From the NCBI RefSeq assembly GCF_000143415.4, contig NW_003314316.1, forward strand, positions 515,220 through 579,219: DNA of 64,000 bases, written 5' to 3'. The DNA is from Selaginella moellendorffii. Its lineage: Eukaryota; Streptophyta; Lycopodiopsida; Selaginellales; Selaginellaceae. Positions within the stretch are counted from its first letter, which is position 1. Every line of letters starts with the position of its first letter. Below the pieces are notes generated by a model. The model saw only the letters and a list, made by a program, of their open reading frames with translations, did no database searches and was not told where the DNA came from. The translations under genes were made by a program, and so were the position numbers. Positions 19,118 to 29,984 of this stretch are shown here, piece after piece.

Positions 19118-19201
19118 TTAGGCACACCGCTAAGTGGGGGGATGCCCTCAGAGACATGGTTAGGCACACCGCTAAGTGGGGGGATGCCTTCAGAGACATG
19201 G
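19118..19201 (+). repeat. Two tandem copies of a 42-bp unit
   Basis: TTAGGCACACCGCTAAG followed by a G-run and a CAGAGACATGG end; the copies (19118-19159 and 19160-19201) differ at one base. Part of the element's 3' non-coding region. Confidence 0.85.
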
Positions 19202-19270
19202 TCAACAAGTCGTAGGATAAAAAAGAGACGTTCGATGTGGGCATCAAACTTCTTCTATGGGTGGTGGAGT

Positions 19271-20132
19271 TGTAAGGAACCAACTCCCCGAGGTGTCGTA
19301 GGCTAAAGGATCCCCGAAAGCATGACCAAAATGATAAAGAGTTCATCGAATGGGACCGAGTCCAAGATCGAGTCCAAGACCGACTCGGAGACCGAGTTCA
19401 AGATAGAGTCCGGAATTGAGTTCGAGGTCGACTCAGAGACCGAGTTCGAGACTGAGTTCGAGACGGAGTCCGAGATCCGAAATCGGGTCCGAGACCGAGT
19501 CCGAGGTTGAGTCCAAGGTCGGGTCCGAGATCGGGTCCGAGATCGAGTCCGAGATCGAGTCCGAGACCGAATCCGAAGTCGGATCCGAGATCAAGTCCGA
19601 GATCGAGCCAGAGACTAAGTCCAAGTACTAATACGGGTCAAGGGGTGAAAGCCCAAAGCGTGCGTCTCCCAGGGGGGGGGGCAGCAGGGGGTTCCAAAAG
19701 TATAGTAGGGATAGTGAGGTCTAGGAACCAGTTTTGAAGGAACTCTCCATACCCATACCGGGCCATTAGGCCCCGGTGTTTCGCCCTGACGTCCCGAAGC
19801 AAGTGCTGCACCCAAGGCTTGGGATTTAGAGGGTCCCATGATCAAGTCTTGTTGTACCAAGGGGTGTTAGGAACCTGGAGGCTTGGTGTGCTTTGCTGCT
19901 TGTGCCTGCGGGGAGTGTAGTTGAACCTTAAGTCCAGTTTAACCCGGGGAGGGGGATTGGGAGAGATTTGGGAATCCGTAGATGGATAGCTAACACTCCG
20001 TTGCTTGTGCAGTGAGAAGCTGAAACCAAGTAGGACCAAGTAGGAGCTAGTACAATAAGTGAGAACCTTGGCAAGGGAACTTAACACAAGCCAAGGCAGT
20101 GTTAGTCGGATAGACGAGGTAAGTTGGCAAAT
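19271..20132 (+). repeat. 3' LTR of the gypsy element
   Basis: Starts TGTAAGGAACCAACTCC and ends near GGCAAAT. Shorter than the 5' LTR by the block matching 13367-13624. It also has its own version of the GAGTCC tandem array. Confidence 0.85.
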
Positions 20133-21734
20133 TGGAAAGGAAAAATTTGTGGCTTACATTAATCAACTACAAAATCCTAATGAACCAATTATAACTTTAT
20201 ATGAATTTACCAATACTCAAATCAACTTTAAAGTCATAATTTTAAACCAAAATAAAGGATTTCAAGGGTTATTATAATTTATAAAACACAATTGCAACAA
20301 AAAATATATAAACCCTTGAATTTAGACTTCTTAGGAAGTCATCTAGCCTAGTACTATTTGAATTGTCTTTCTAGNNNNNNNNNNNNNNNNNNNNNNNNNN
20401 NNNNNNNNNNNNNNNNNNNNNNNNNNNNNNNNNNNNNNNNNNNNNNNNNNNNNNNNNNNNNNNNNNNNNNNNNNCCACAAATCTCTTAGAGCTTAACCAA
20501 AAGAAACTAACTATAAGATATCAATTTTAATATGTGGTGTGATTTCTTTAAACCAATTAACAAAAATGGATCTGAAACCTTTTTAATATTAAATATAAAT
20601 TCTTTAATTTAAATTTTTTGGGGTGCACTGTTATTTATTTGCCTTTTCCTTGTATATATGAATCCCAATAAATCTTCTCTTAAGTTATTTTCTATAGTTG
20701 TTTATAATATTTCACTTTTAAATTTGCCTACTAGCCATCTTCCAAGACTATTGTTAATTTAGATGCACAACTTCTTTTTTTTTGTCCAAAATGTCATTTT
20801 TATGAAAATAGACTCACTCTATTCATCTTCTATTTCCTTATGTCCTCTATTCAAAAGAAAAAAAACGTTTTGAAACACCAACTTTAGTTAAATTTATTAC
20901 ACTCATTCTCACTTTACCATCTATGTTCAATGTCCCTTCACTTTTGTATTTGTTTAATTTCATTGTGTTGAGGTTAAATATTTCATTTGGACTTATGATG
21001 TTTGTCATTTTTCACTTCATAATTTATAGTCCATTTTCACTCTACTATTGTATCCACTTGTCAATATTCTATAATCAAAGTTGGACTCTCATTCTTCCCC
21101 TCTACCCCTCTTTCGAAGGAAAACATATTTGAAGCATCAAGGTAAAAAAGAGAAAAAGAAAAAAAAATTGAGGAAGAAACAGTGTGGAAGAAAAAAATGT
21201 GGAGAGAGAAACATAAAAGAAATTATTTTAACAATTGTTAAAGCAAAAATGAGAAAATAAAAAGAAAAAAATGTATTTAAAGTTCAGATACTAGGATATT
21301 TTAGCTAGCACAAGGTAAACAAAAAATTCACACCACTTAACTGCCTCAACACTTGAAATAGGAAAATGAATAAAAAAATCATACTTTGAAGGGAGTAAAA
21401 ATATTCTTTAGTAACAATAATAAAACAAATACTCAATATATTAAGGATTGTTGAAAAAATATTGAAGTAGTACCAATAAGATCATAACCAAAAACTCGAT
21501 TTGAAAAGGATATGGTAACATAAAGGACAACATATCATTTATAGCCTTAAACAACACACTTATTAATCATGACAGTGTGGTATAACAAAAGAGAATGCAA
21601 TGAAATCAAAATAAATAGATTGGCTACCTATAATCCTACATTTTGCAAAAAAACTAACACCAGGAATAAGAACAAAATCACAATCCCAAATACTCAGCAA
21701 AGATAATTAAAAATAATTAGTAAAGGTCTTCTCT
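20133..21734. other. AT-rich intergenic sequence with assembly gap
   Basis: No gene is supported. A short open stretch just after the LTR (about 20130-20277) has no recognisable domain. The remainder is AT-rich with low-complexity A/T runs. Confidence 0.5.
20375..20474. other. Assembly gap of 100 N
   Basis: Exactly 100 unknown bases, the usual placeholder for a scaffold gap of unknown size. Distances across it should not be trusted. Confidence 0.95.
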
Positions 21735-24673
21735 TTAAACCTCATAAACCAGATTCCCTTCCCCACTTGCAAGGCGACTCACCGCATTGACCACAATCGG
21801 GCTGCGAACAGTGTGTGTGTTGTCATACCACACATACTCACCATACACGTACTGTCGAGGCAGGAAATCATAGTTCACAACGAAGTTGAGCGTGAACGTC
21901 TTTTGCTCCCCCTTCTTGCTGAAAGTCAAGCTCGTTGCATTGGCAGTAACACTGATCCCACTTGGTGGAGTTATACCAATCCTATATGTGCTTGGCGAAT
22001 CACTGACACTGGTGAGAGTTCTTGTCACTGTTGCTTCTCTTGCCAGATTGGTGACTGTCACTGAGGGGTAGTTTAAGTTGTTGCCTCGGCCTCTGACGGA
22101 AGGACATGTCTCGGGTTTCCCAGTTATAAGTTCGACCTGTTTTGCAGACAAGCCAATGTTGCACAAGAAAGAAACATAGTCCTGCTCCCCTGCGTCGTAA
22201 ACAAGCCCTGGATCTGCTGCTGCAACCGGGTTGATGTGTCCGGATCCATAGTTGAAGGGAGTAGCGATGTCATAGTCCCCGTCCAGAATTGGCTTCCCAG
22301 TGCTGTCTTGTGTGTAAGCTGTGGTGAAGGATGAGAACTGTGAGAAATTTCGGCAGCTTTTAAGTCATACCTGTGGTCATGATCGCAGACTTGATTGCTG
22401 CCGCACTCCAACCCGGGTACATGGATTTGAGCAGTGTGCTTAATCCGGCAACGTGAGGACTGGCCATCGAAGTTCCACTGTCGAACTTATACTTGAGAGG
22501 TGGCTTATCAGCTGCTTCTGACCATGCGGCAAGGATGTCCACACCTGGAGCTGTTATGTCTGGCTGTTTTTCCACTCGCACAAACGCCGATACAATTAGT
22601 CAGTGTGAAACATATACAAATCACATAACACAGACCTTGAGAATGTCTGGGACTTCAGGGTTGGGACCTTTACAAGAGAAGATTCCCATCATGGGCGATG
22701 GCTTCTGGTTAAGCACTGTTGTTGGCGTTTTAATCGTCGCAGTTGGATTCCTAAAAGACGTGATCAATCAGCTATCGAGCAAAGCTCGCTTACATGCTTG
22801 ACTTGATGTAGGAAGAAATCGAATTTGCAGCTTTGTTTCCAACTTGAGTAGCAGGCATCGTGAATCTGAGTGACAGCAATCTCTCCTTGCCAACTGCGTT
22901 GTTTCCCACAATGAAGCCAATGGCACCAATAGCTTTCATTCCATCAGTGACATATTTGATAGGATCGCTGGATGGCTCTGGAGCGCCGCAAAAGATTATC
23001 TTTCCCCGTGCTTTGGCAGGATCCAGAGCTCCAGGGGAGCAGCCGGCAGCACTAGAAAAACATAGAAAATCCTGGTGTCAAAATAAAACAAAGAATGCAC
23101 ACATGCTTGCCTTGCGGGTGAAGTTGTAGGCTTAGCAGGGATGTCCCCTCCATACACCAGAGGATAGAAAGTATTGCCGAGATCGAAATTGGCAAGGCTG
23201 GATCCCTGGACATGAAAGTTAGAAGGAACGAGAAAATCAGCTATGATAGAAAAGAACTTACCTGGTATACTGAACCATCTCCCAGGACGACGTTGCACGG
23301 GAGGCGTCGATCGGTCGTGCTCGCAGCGACGGTCATCACCCACGGCGCAGTGTTCTGGACAACACACCCGGCGTCACCATTCATAGCAGCCGCGACCACC
23401 ACAATCCCCCTTTGCGTGGCATGGAAGCCACCGATGGAGGCAACGTCAGACCAGTAGGAACCTTTTCTGTTTCCCACCGAGAAGTTGATCACGTCCACAC
23501 CATCGCCAATCGCATCGTCCCATCCCTTGAGAACATTGGCGGCCGAGCATGTTCTTTCTGTCCAGCAGATCTTGTACACGGCGATTCGAGCCTGGGGCGC
23601 GACGCCCTTTGCGATGCCTCGCGCAAGCCCTAGTTCGTTGACGCCGGCCACAGGAGCTCCTGCGGCTATGGAGGAGACGTGAGATCCATGCCCAGTTGTA
23701 TCGCGAGGAGTCGGGTCGGCGATTCCAGATTTTCCGTAATAACGCGCGCCAATCACTTTCCTGCAAGCGCCTCCATCGAGATCCAGCAATACAAGAGAAG
23801 ATCGATCGAATTGATGGAACGCAAAAAGAGATCTAAATCCACGCTACCTGTTGCATTGGAAGGAGGCGCTCGAGGCACAGCTGCCTCGCCACTTCGCAGG
23901 AAGGGAAGCCGGCAGCCCGGCATCGCTGAAGCTCGCCGACTCTGGCCAGACCCCTATAGAAGAAAGCGCGAAAGATTTAAAGCTATGAAAGATTCGAATC
24001 TGGCATATACCCGAGTCCAGTACTCCAATTATCATGTTTTCACCCTTCGTCTTCTTCCACAGCGAGTTTGCTGCGGTGTTTCCGGATGCGTCCTCCAGCC
24101 CTATGAAGTTCATCGAACGGGTTGTTTGGAGGGACATTGTGTAGTCCTCAAACACAGAAACCACACCTGGCATCTCTGTAAAGAAAAAGAAATTTGGAAT
24201 TTATATGTTGTTTTAGATCTTGCGAAACAGCAGAAAAGAATGGAGAAAGTGGTGGAATTTACGTTGTAGCATAAACGCTTGGCTTGGGAGCATCTCTGCG
24301 GCAAAGCCATTGATCGCTTGGGTGTAGCTGTGGACAATAGTTTCCATGGCTGATTCCACACTTCTGCCAGGCACAAGAATAAGAAAAGTCTGAAAAAGCA
24401 AAAAGGAACAAAAGAACATATGAATGTCATATGTTGGGCATTTGGATGAGTTGCGGCTGATATTCACCTGTTGGACACAGATGCGAGCATTTGTGCATGG
24501 CGGCTAGACAGCAAATGGCTGTGATGCTGGTCAGCAGCGCCCATGTACACAATGTACACCTTTGGAATCTCCTGATCATCAGAACATTGAGTTGCATTGC
24601 ATGAAAAGAAGAGTGCCAAGAGCAAGGAGGAGATAAGGAGGCTGTAGCTATTGCATGAATGGGATGCATCCAT
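21735..24673 (-). CDS. Subtilisin-like serine protease (plant subtilase, S8A)
   Basis: Ten exons: 24673-24468, 24363-24263, 24175-24011, 23953-23848, 23760-23262, 23205-23111, 23051-22794, 22750-22636, 22563-22371 and 22318-21735. All phases agree, giving 773 residues, the usual size. A signal peptide ([15 protein letters not shown]) is followed by an inhibitor I9 prodomain ([18 protein letters not shown]), the peptidase domain split by a PA insert, and a fibronectin-III-like C-terminus. Catalytic residues are present: Asp156 (VLDSGVWPE), His217 (TTGHGSHV), Ser547 ([11 protein letters not shown]), and the oxyanion Asn in AAAMNGD, a variant of the usual AAGNxGP. It should be secreted and cleave extracellular proteins. 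The intron after exon 6 has a GC donor (23110). Confidence 0.9.
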
Positions 24674-24879
24674 TGTGCTGTGGCAATGGTGGAGTTTGGA
24701 ATGCAAGGTTTTATAGCATGGAAAGGAGGGTCGGACATGGTGGACCACAGTGACAATGCCCACCTCAACCGAATTGAAATTCTTGGCTTGCACAGTTATT
24801 GTTTACGGAGAGATTTCACCAGCTAGATTTGTCTTTTTGAAAAAGGGTGGTCATACGTCGTGTTCTTATTGATCTGTTT

Positions 24880-24988
24880 ATAGCTACAGCAGAGCTGGGG
24901 ACTGCCACCGAGCTTCCACGAGACGATCAAGCAGAATCTCCGGCCAGACGCCATCACTTTCTCAAATATTTTCACCTTTAACAAGAGT
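24880..24988 (+). pseudogene. Broken copy of the 3' end of the PPR gene at 8399-10510
   Basis: 24882-24960 matches about 10079-10171 of the PPR gene (CTGGGGACTGCCACCGAG shared, with a small deletion). At about 24965 it jumps to sequence matching 10482-10507 (AAATATTTTCAC then TTTAACAAGA). About 300 bp between are missing, and the copy has no open frame of its own. Confidence 0.75.
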
Positions 24989-25363
24989 TTAGACACCTGC
25001 TTACGATTGACTGGAAAGCTTGGCTTGATACAAATCTATGGATGTACGTACGTAAATGAAAAAGCTTCAACCATGCGCACTTGTTGAAATTCGTGCCATA
25101 TGGTAAGTGCTGTGTAATATAAGCTACTGATAATTTTTGGATCAGATGCAAAACCATTACTGCTGCGCTTGGAGTGTTCTCGGACGTATTCGCTGGGCGA
25201 TCGGGAGCCGTGATATTATCATGGAATCGAAGCCCTGTCTTGCTCGATCTTGTCAGGCGTGGTCGATGTCTTTGCGATCTTTCAAGTGAGAAGTGATATA
25301 ATCTTCATTGTCATCAAGTTTTCATAAAGCCAAGATCATGACAGAGATTTTTTTACTTCAATG
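24989..25363. other. Intergenic, nothing recognised
   Basis: Spacer between the PPR relic and the glycosyltransferase stop. No coding frame or repeat was recognised. Confidence 0.5.
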
Positions 25364-26792
25364 TTAGATAGTTTGTACGCTGCTAGAACACAAACCGGAT
25401 GCCTTCGTAGCAATAGCTTCTATAGCAGTGCGCTCCAGCGTCTCTAAATCCCGAGGATGGGCCAAACACTTGACCAGACCCGGATGAACTACGTGAGCTT
25501 CTCTCGGTACCGGGGGCTTGAACTTCTGGAGCTTCCCATACTCTTGGATCAAGTGAAGCATATAGCCATATACTTGATCCAGACTGAGATCTTCCACTAG
25601 AAACCTCTGTCCCCGAGTAGCGATTGCCTGTGCCTCTCCAGGATGCGACTCCCCCCACTGCCTCGCGTTGGAGATCGATTGACAGAGGTTCCCTTCCCGA
25701 CTTATAGGAACGTAGTGAACTCCAGCTTTCAGATCCCGAGTGAAGAACTCGTAGTAGTCCGAATCGATTGCTAGAACAGTGGAGCCACAGCCCATGATGT
25801 ACTTGTAGCTCGCAGACCATGCGTATCCTTCGGCATAGAGTTTGTATCTGGAGTGGCAATGGCTTTCCAGCTTCCAGTTTTGCAAGTCGCTTTGATCTCG
25901 CCAGTTCTGTCCATGGACGAGCAGCGTCTTATCACCAGTGCTGTTGCAAGCTATGAGTCTCTGCCGGATTTGCGAAGTTCTCGGATCTCCCCTCCACTGC
26001 ACACTGGAGTCTCGATCTTTCCATTCCGCTTGCTGCGTGATTCTCTTGAGTTGGCTCCTCCAAGGCAGGATCTTGTTCTCCGGCCTGCAAGATCAAAAGC
26101 GTTAGCAGTGTTTCAAGCTTAGATCGTCAAGCTTACCATCCCCAAAACGACCAGTCTGGAAATGGGATATCGAAGTGGTTCTTCGTGCTGCAGTAGCCAA
26201 ACAAAGGTGGCGGAGCTTCATCGAAGGCAGACTTGGTGATCTGAGGCCGGTCTTGGCAATTGAAGAAGATATCCACGTCTGGAATCTGGCCGGGAAACCT
26301 CTGTAGCAGCTGCATGATTCCCACAATTGTAAACATCATCCTCGTCTGGAAGCACCTGTAGTAAAGCTCTACGTACAATCGCCCATCCCGGACGATCGCC
26401 CTGAAAGCCGAGTGCTTCCGTGCAGTCTCCAAGTCATGCTCTTGGATCCCTTTCTCTTTCCACGGTGCGAGATCCTCGAAAACCCTGCTGTAGTAAGCAG
26501 GGCATCTCCTGGACTGAAGAGGGAGCGATAAATTCCCGGCTTGGAAGGGAACTGGATCGATTATCAGATTGTTCTCGAGTTGCTGGCACCTGCGCAAGGT
26601 CGGGAGTCTGCCCAGCCTGTGGAAAAAGCTCGGATCCTTGCACCTTTGCCATGGAGGAGGGTGAAGATTGTCACCCGTGAAGCTCTTCACTTGGAACCCG
26701 TTGTATATCGAGAGGATGATCAAGCCGGGCACCAACCATATCAACCGTGTTATCAATCTCTTGCGCTCTCGAAGGAAACGCTTTAGTCCCAT
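25364..26792 (-). CDS. GT90 / CAP10-domain glycosyltransferase, type II membrane protein
   Basis: Two exons (26792-26137 and 26084-25364) with a 52-nt GT-AG intron; 458 residues. A basic N-terminus (MGLKRFLRERKRL) is followed by one membrane segment (about residues 17-33, IWLVPGLIILSIY), so it should be anchored in Golgi or ER with the catalytic domain in the lumen. The CAP10 domain shows DVDIFFNCQDRP, FDIPFPDWSFWGWPE, NKILPWRSQ, VQWRGDPRTSQIRQRL and YKYIMGCGSTVLAIDSDYYEF, the order seen in Rumi/POGLUT and plant DUF821 proteins. These transfer glucose or xylose, but the plant acceptor is not settled. The ESF1 stop lies only 123 bp upstream of its ATG, in the same orientation. Confidence 0.85.
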
Positions 26793-26915
26793 ATCTGGAA
26801 GAGAAACAATTTTTAACCGAAAGGATCGAGCCTAATCGGGACATTCACCTTTTGTTCTCCCTTACTTTTTGCCATTATTTTTGGAAGAAATTTCACCCGG
26901 TTTAGCTGCCTGTAG

Positions 26916-29180
26916 CTACGTAGCCGCGGCTTTTCTCTTCAAAGATCTTACGAGTGACGACAGCTCCAGCTTCTCTTTTCTCTCCCGAGGTTTTGGCTCA
27001 TTTCCAGGAGCCTGTCCTTGGAATCGCTTTTGCTGCATCTCGGCAATAGCGCGAAGCTTTGTGGCAGACCTGTTGGAACGAGGAAACATTAGCACAAAGA
27101 AAGAGAAAACAAGCGCACTTGCCTCTTGAACTGAGGATCTGTAGGATCGATGGCAAAGTGGTGCGAGTTGAATAGTGCTGAAAACCTGGGATCGTTGAAG
27201 TCTGTCTTGGCTAGCAGCTCTTCATTCTTTGCATCCGATTCCTTGGCTTTGGCTTTGGACCTCTTCTTGCCTTTCTTTAGATTGTAGCCTTTCACGCCAC
27301 CTTTCCCACCGTTTTCGTCCAGGAGCAGAAGTTCTAGCTCTGCCTTGCGCCGTTCGTCCTCCTTCTTTTTCAGCTCCCTTTCTTCTCTATTTTTCTTCCT
27401 TTCGTCTTTGTCCACTTTCCTCGGTACTATCTTCTCGTCCTCGGATTCGGAGGCACCATCAGCCTCGCGCTCTGGATCCGATTCGAAAAATGGATCATTA
27501 AATCCATCTTCATCAGCAGCAACCGCGGTTTTCTCATCTGTTTCGTCGTGTTTCTCTTTCTTCTTCCTGTCCAGCCTTTTCTCCTTTTTCCTTCTCAGTT
27601 GTGCCTCCCAGACGGTCTCTTCCTTCTCGTCTCTGTTCTTCTTGTTGCGTTCAAGGTACTTCTTGTTCAGTTCCTCAAGGCCACTTGGGAAAGTTATTTC
27701 CATGTCCACGTCCTTTTTTTTCTTGGAATCCGGTGCCTCATCTGGGTTATCGAGAAGCAAAGATCTGAACTTTTCCCTTCTACTCTCGTCGTCTTCGTCT
27801 TCATCTTCAGAAGCTAGATAGGCCTTGAAATCCATCTCTTTGAGCTGCAGGAACCAACTCTTGTTAAATCGAAATGCTTGGTACAATTAGACAAACCTCA
27901 TCGGGATCAAATTTCTTTCGCAAGCTTTTTGCGCGGACCGGTTCATCATCGTCCCAGGTGAGCTTTACGTTGCTTAGCTGCAGAGCTGCCGTTTGGAAAT
28001 CTGGAGCTTCGTACCCTTCTTCAATCTGGCACAGAAGACGTCACAATGTTTTTGTAAGAAAACAATACTATGGTACCTGAGACGCAACATCTCGTGGTTC
28101 AACTGTGAACTCCCTGTCATCCGGAACGAACTGCAAATCCAGAATATTTGATGTTCGCTCAAACTCGATCCCGTCACAAGCGGTGTACAAAGCTGATGCC
28201 GTGCTAACAGAGTCGCAAGTCACCACCGCGAAGTAATATCTGCATCCACACCAACCAATCAGCCAACCGACAAAGAAAAAAAAAATCGCAAACCTGAGCT
28301 TTGATTTCTCGTATGCTCTCAGCTTCTCCATGTCGAGCTCATCTTCCTGGTCGTCATCCTGTTTTGAGTTGAAAAGTGCTGGACCATGAACCTCCTCCTT
28401 TTTCATTTGCTCCAGACCAAACTGAGATGGATAGACAGCAACCAACGCTATACTACCACCTTTTGGAAGGAAGGAATTGAATACCATCAACAAATCTAAA
28501 GCCTGTACAAGAACAACACAATCAGGGAGTGAGATTCAAAGAAAAGATATACCTTGATACAGCTCCAGTCCATGTTTACCACTGCCAATCTTCTCGTCTC
28601 TTTGTCAGTAGTGGCAACTTTCTCCTCCTTGAATGGAAAAGGAAAGAAGTAAACCGAAGTAATCAACACGAATGCTCAGTAGTAGGACGATCGAACATAC
28701 CTCTTCTTCTTCCTCTTCTTCTTCTCCAGAATCATCAACATCCGAGCTCGATGATTCCGACGACGATGACTCGCTAGCTCCATCATCAGAAGAATCGGAT
28801 GCTTCCTTCAAGGCTGCATTCCTCTCAACTCCTCCATCTTCTTCCACATCGACGCTTCCCTCTTTATCCTTGAGACCCTCCTCGGGAGCCGGCGTAGCAG
28901 CAGCAGCATCGTCGATTCTATAATATCGCTCAAGCGTGTGCTTCTTCTTCTCCTTCTTTTTCACAGGCCTACCTCGCTTGTCTAGGCTGAAAGGATCGAC
29001 AAATGCCTTGTCCGTGAACATCCGCTGGAAGCGAGGATCCAGCGGCAGCCGGAGCCGCGATTTCGGCAGCTTCTGGAAGCGCGGATCCGAATGCAAGCCT
29101 GCGAATCGAGGATCATCGATGACCGGCGCCTCATCCTTGCGCCTCCGCTTGGCATCGCCCCCGCGATCCTTGCTCTTCAT
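26916..29180 (-). CDS. ESF1: ESF1 homolog, nucleolar pre-rRNA processing factor
   Basis: Seven exons: 29180-28701, 28627-28553, 28502-28294, 28239-28077, 28025-27897, 27844-27123 and 27069-26916; phases agree and give 643 residues, like yeast Esf1 (628). The N-terminus has repeated DPRF motifs (VIDDPRFAG, HSDPRFQKL, LDPRFQRMF), then an acidic Ser/Asp/Glu stretch. The conserved core follows (RRLAVVNMDWSCIKALDLL, GSIALVAVYPSQFG, LRYYFAVVTCDS, DFKAYLASEDE). Lys/Glu-rich coils lead to the NUC153 motif near the C-terminus (NDPRFSALFNSHHFAIDPT). ESF1 works in the small-subunit processome for 18S rRNA maturation. Intron 6 uses a GC donor (27122). The ATG at 29180 is preferred because the frame upstream has only a TTG codon. 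Confidence 0.92.
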
Positions 29181-29288
29181 TCTCTCCGTTGCCAAAAACC
29201 CTAATTCTCACAAATCCTAGAAGTCGCGGGTTCGATTCCTGGCCCAAGAGGCTAAGAACCCTAGAAACAGGGACCTTATCAAAATTCC
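29181..29288. promoter_or_regulatory. Shared divergent promoter, ESF1 / plastid L10, with telo-box
   Basis: 108 bp between two start codons. AAACCCTAA lies at 29196-29204, 16 bp from the ESF1 ATG, and a related AACCCTAG at 29258-29265 near the L10 ATG. Telo-boxes are common in ribosome-related plant promoters; both genes here fit. Confidence 0.5.
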
Positions 29289-29984
29289 ATGGCGATGGCT
29301 ATGGAGGCCACTCTCGCGGCATCGATCGCCAATGCTGGTACCCTTGGCGCCTCCGCCTCGGAGATATGGAGCCCCTGCTGCTCGCGGCAGCGGATCCAGG
29401 CGGCGCCAATGCGGCGGGGATCGCTGCTGCACGTGGAGATGGCGATCAGCCGCAGGAAGAAGGAGGAGACGGTCGAGAAGGTAAAGCAGCAGCTAGAGAC
29501 GAGCTACCTGGTGGCCGGAGTGAAATACAAGGGCCTCACGGTCCAGCAGATGCAAAATCTCCGGAGGAGCCTCCCGGAATCGACCAAGCTCATCGTCGCC
29601 AAGAACACTCTGGTGGGCAAGGCGATCGAAGGGACAAAGTGGGAGGCTCTCAAGCCTTGCCTCAAAGGCATGAATGCGTGGCTCTTCGTCCACACGGAGG
29701 AGATCCCGTCGGCCTTGAAGCCATACCGCACGTTCCAAAAGGAGCTCAAGCTGGAAGACAACGATTTCACTGGAGCGGTGTTTGAAGGGAAGTTCTACGC
29801 GCCCGAGGAGTTCAAGCAGCTGGAGACGATGCCCACTCGAGCGGATGTTTATGCGAAGTTGCTGGGCGTTCTCAAATCGCCATCTTCCAAAGTTGTGGGA
29901 GTTCTCCAAGCTCCGGCCAGGAAGCTACTGCTCACGCTCAAGGCCTACGTCCAAAAGCTAGAAGAGGAAGAATCAAAGTCGTGA
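29289..29984 (+). CDS. RPL10: Chloroplast 50S ribosomal protein L10 (bL10c)
   Basis: A single exon, 231 codons. The first 50 or so residues (MAMAMEATLAASIANAG, then Ser/Arg-rich) form a chloroplast transit peptide. The rest has the L10 layout: SRRKKEETVEKVKQQL, LVAGVKYKGLTVQQMQNLR, KLIVAKNTLVGKAIEG, WLFVHTEEIPSALKPY and VVGVLQAPARKLLLTLKAY. L10 binds 23S rRNA and holds the L7/L12 stalk that recruits translation factors. Length and motifs match plastid forms, and no defect is seen. It is divergent from ESF1. Confidence 0.93.
   Translation: MAMAMEATLAASIANAGTLGASASEIWSPCCSRQRIQAAPMRRGSLLHVEMAISRRKKEETVEKVKQQLETSYLVAGVKYKGLTVQQMQNLRRSLPESTKLIVAKNTLVGKAIEGTKWEALKPCLKGMNAWLFVHTEEIPSALKPYRTFQKELKLEDNDFTGAVFEGKFYAPEEFKQLETMPTRADVYAKLLGVLKSPSSKVVGVLQAPARKLLLTLKAYVQKLEEEESKS

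Larger units (their letters stand above)
12911..20132 (+). mobile_element. Ty3/gypsy chromovirus-like LTR retrotransposon, both LTRs present, coding region broken
   Basis: About 7.2 kb. Order: 5' LTR (12911-14007), tRNA-type primer-binding site, gag-pol (14067-18839), structured non-coding stretch, short purine-rich tract (GGGTGGTGGAG just before 19271), 3' LTR (19271-20132). The pol order (protease, reverse transcriptase, RNase H, integrase, chromodomain) is that of Ty3/gypsy chromoviruses. LTRs remain clearly alike but differ by a 258-bp block and many substitutions, so insertion is not recent. No clear target-site duplication was found: left flank TTAAT, right flank TGGAA or nearby. Five stop codons mean the copy cannot make its polyprotein. 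Confidence 0.9.

Noticed and set aside
24674-24793. Upstream extension of the subtilase frame
   Set aside because: The ATG at 24673 gives a proper signal peptide; the upstream residues are not secretory in character.
24780-24800. Match of an 18-bp stretch to the C-type relic at 33105
   Set aside because: Too short and isolated to claim a shared origin; flanks do not align.
29218-29250. tRNA-like GTTCGATTCC sequence between ESF1 and L10
   Set aside because: Only a weak T-arm can be formed; no acceptor, D or anticodon arm is present.
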